DNA of 64,000 bases. Origin: Vibrio splendidus (GTDB taxonomy: Bacteria; Pseudomonadota; Gammaproteobacteria; Enterobacterales; Vibrionaceae). The notes under the pieces were generated by a model. That model did no database searches, was not told the DNA's origin, and saw nothing but the letters and a program-made list of their open reading frames with translations. The stretch spans positions 248,001 through 312,000 of the forward strand of contig NZ_AP025509.1 of assembly GCF_024347615.1 (NCBI RefSeq). Reading direction: 5' to 3'. A program made the translations under genes and the position numbers. Positions within the stretch are counted from its first letter, which is position 1, and each line of letters starts with the position of its first letter. Below, piece by piece: positions 62,749 through 64,000 of the stretch.

Positions 62749-63794
62749 TGATGATTAAATTAAATCCGCTGACGCTAAAGCAGATCAAGCGATTCAAACA
62801 AATAAAGCGTGGATACTGGTCGCTGATAATTCTATCTGTAATGTTGTTACTGTCTCTTTTTGCTGAAGCGTTGATCAACAGTAAGGCTTTGGTGGTGCGT
62901 TATCAGGGGGAATATTACTTTCCCATTGTATCTGATGTTTACTCAGGTAAGACATTTGGTTTGGAGTCTTCGGGAGAGGCAAACTATCGACTGCTTCAAT
63001 TAGCGCTTAAAGATAAAAACAATGGCGACTTTGCGATTCTACCTTTAGTGCCTTGGAATCCTTATGAACAAGACTTCTCCGGCGAATATCCACCACATGC
63101 TCCAAGTGCCTACTCAAAGCACTATTTGGGCACTGACGTAATCGGGCGGGATATTTTAGCCAGACTGGTTTACGGATTCAGAACTGCAATGGGATTTGCT
63201 CTGATAACAATGATCATTGCATACAGCATTGGTGTAACAGTGGGCTGTGCAATGGGTTTCTTTGGTGGCAAGTTTGATCTGATTGTTCAAAGAATCATTG
63301 AGACTTGGTCAATGGTGCCGTTCCTTTACGTGATCATGATTTTGGTTTCGATAGCGCAACCAACGTTTATGCTTTTCGTATTGATTAATGTGACTTTTGG
63401 ATGGATGGGTATTACTTGGTATATGCGGACGATGACCTACAGAGAATCGGCCCGAGAGTATGTCTTAGCAGCAAAGGCTTTAGGAGCATCAACAGCAAGG
63501 ATCATCTTTCACCATATTTTACCCAACACGATGGTGATGATCGTCACTCTGGCGCCTTTCACTATTGCTGCAAACATTACAGCTCTTACCGCATTGGATT
63601 ATTTAGGTTTAGGTCTTATTCCACCTACCCCTAGCTGGGGGGAGCTTCTTCAGCAAGGTAAGTCAAACTTAGATTCCCCATGGATTGTTGGTTCTGTTGT
63701 GACCGCAATTGTCGGTGTGTTGGTTATGGTTACATTCATTGGTGAAGCGATAAGAACAGCCTTTGATCCAAAAAAATACACAGTTTATAGATAA
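62748..63794 (+). CDS. Second YejE-like peptide permease
   Basis: A 348-residue permease paralogous to YejE, with the same long periplasmic insert (about 45-125), LGTDVIGRDILARLVYGFRT, MVPFLYVIMILVS and the coupling AAKALGASTARIIFHHILPN. ATG 62748 or 62751 is preferred over the TTG at 62745. It is followed 16 bp later by a solute-binding protein gene. Confidence 0.85.
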   Translation: MMIKLNPLTLKQIKRFKQIKRGYWSLIILSVMLLLSLFAEALINSKALVVRYQGEYYFPIVSDVYSGKTFGLESSGEANYRLLQLALKDKNNGDFAILPLVPWNPYEQDFSGEYPPHAPSAYSKHYLGTDVIGRDILARLVYGFRTAMGFALITMIIAYSIGVTVGCAMGFFGGKFDLIVQRIIETWSMVPFLYVIMILVSIAQPTFMLFVLINVTFGWMGITWYMRTMTYRESAREYVLAAKALGASTARIIFHHILPNTMVMIVTLAPFTIAANITALTALDYLGLGLIPPTPSWGELLQQGKSNLDSPWIVGSVVTAIVGVLVMVTFIGEAIRTAFDPKKYTVYR

Positions 63795-63810
63795 GCACTA
63801 GGAAGTGATG

Positions 63811-64000
63811 ATGTACAGATATGGACTATTCGCTTTGTTGTTGAGTTTTCTAGCTCAAGCACAGCAAACACCAGACAATTTGGAATGGCATAGTAACTGG
63901 GTTGATCCAGTATTTGCGTCTGATGAAGCTAAGCGCGGAGGCACACTACGCAGCTATATGCCTAGCTTTCCACAAACACTGCGTTCAGTTGGCCCTGACG
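63811..64000 (+). CDS. Solute-binding protein of the second Yej set (cut by window end)
   Basis: The first 63 residues are visible: a signal peptide (MYRYGLFALLLSFLAQAQ) and a mature start with WVDPVFASDEAKRGGTLRSY, like family 5 binding proteins (compare GKVTYG and GGTLR strands in YejA/SapA). ATG 63811 lies 5 bp after AGGAAG; ATG 63808 is too close to it. It is probably the binding partner of the second permease pair. Gene order B-E-A differs from the upstream operon (A-B-E-F). Confidence 0.75.
   Translation, partial: MYRYGLFALLLSFLAQAQQTPDNLEWHSNWVDPVFASDEAKRGGTLRSYMPSFPQTLRSVGPD

Overview
The window looks like a Vibrio chromosome of about 43-45% G+C, most likely from the Splendidus clade and probably chromosome 2. 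This is inferred from gene content: a fru operon with CTGAATCGATTCAG-type Cra operators, rbsDACBKR, nirBD/nasA nitrate assimilation, a CARB-like beta-lactamase, Yej transporters and integron cassettes with VCR-type attC sites. I recognised no rRNA or tRNA gene.

Layout. (1) 1-4060: a minus-strand operon of an exported protein, a membrane fatty-acid-hydroxylase-family enzyme, an OmpR-family regulator and a histidine kinase, followed by an unannotated 50-residue membrane protein. The operon and the small gene have promoters of identical architecture, probably bound by the regulator itself. (2) 4058-5514: an IS4-family element between that operon and fru. (3) 5532-10834: fruBKA and divergent cra with three operators. 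(4) 10925-20684: nitrate assimilation, namely a PP2C/Ser-Thr-kinase fusion, NarK-type transporter, NirD and NirB on the minus strand, and NasA divergent. A consensus sigma-54 promoter and repeated upstream boxes lie between nirB and nasA. (5) 21166-30829: a cluster of about eight integron gene cassettes with attC sites and no integrase in the window (a CALIN). Cassettes carry a trypsin-like protease, a DUF4236-SH3 protein, two membrane/coiled-coil proteins of unknown function (one with zinc ribbons and a winged helix), a YunG-like protein, a RelE/Phd-type toxin-antitoxin pair, a membrane protein and a 2H-phosphoesterase-like protein. Two IS1111-type elements have each split an attC at the same place, and their noncoding ends contain segments matching their own insertion junctions.

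(6) 30947-34290: DoxX, lipoprotein, DMT exporter and LysR genes. (7) 34306-40041: an AT-rich surface-glycan-modification island (GT-C-like protein, methyltransferase, SMR-like flippase, GT2 synthase) inserted at the 3' end of an EAL phosphodiesterase gene. A 340-bp, about 98% identical repeat flanks it, and all seven differences are synonymous. (8) 40306-45166: membrane protein, LprI-family protein, nitrilase-family amidase and a CHASE3 hybrid kinase with Hpt. (9) 45193-51613: rbsDACBKR with two perfect RbsR operators. (10) 51697-55389: a ToxR-like winged-helix protein, outer-membrane barrel, EEP-family hydrolase and class A beta-lactamase. (11) 55647-64000: a complete yejABEF peptide importer followed by a second, diverged yejB-yejE-SBP set that runs off the window.

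The most notable parts are the cassette cluster with its attC-targeting IS1111 elements and loop-expanded attC, the glycan island with its restored target gene, and the two-component regulon with its small membrane protein. All identifications come from reading sequence and motifs; no database search was possible.
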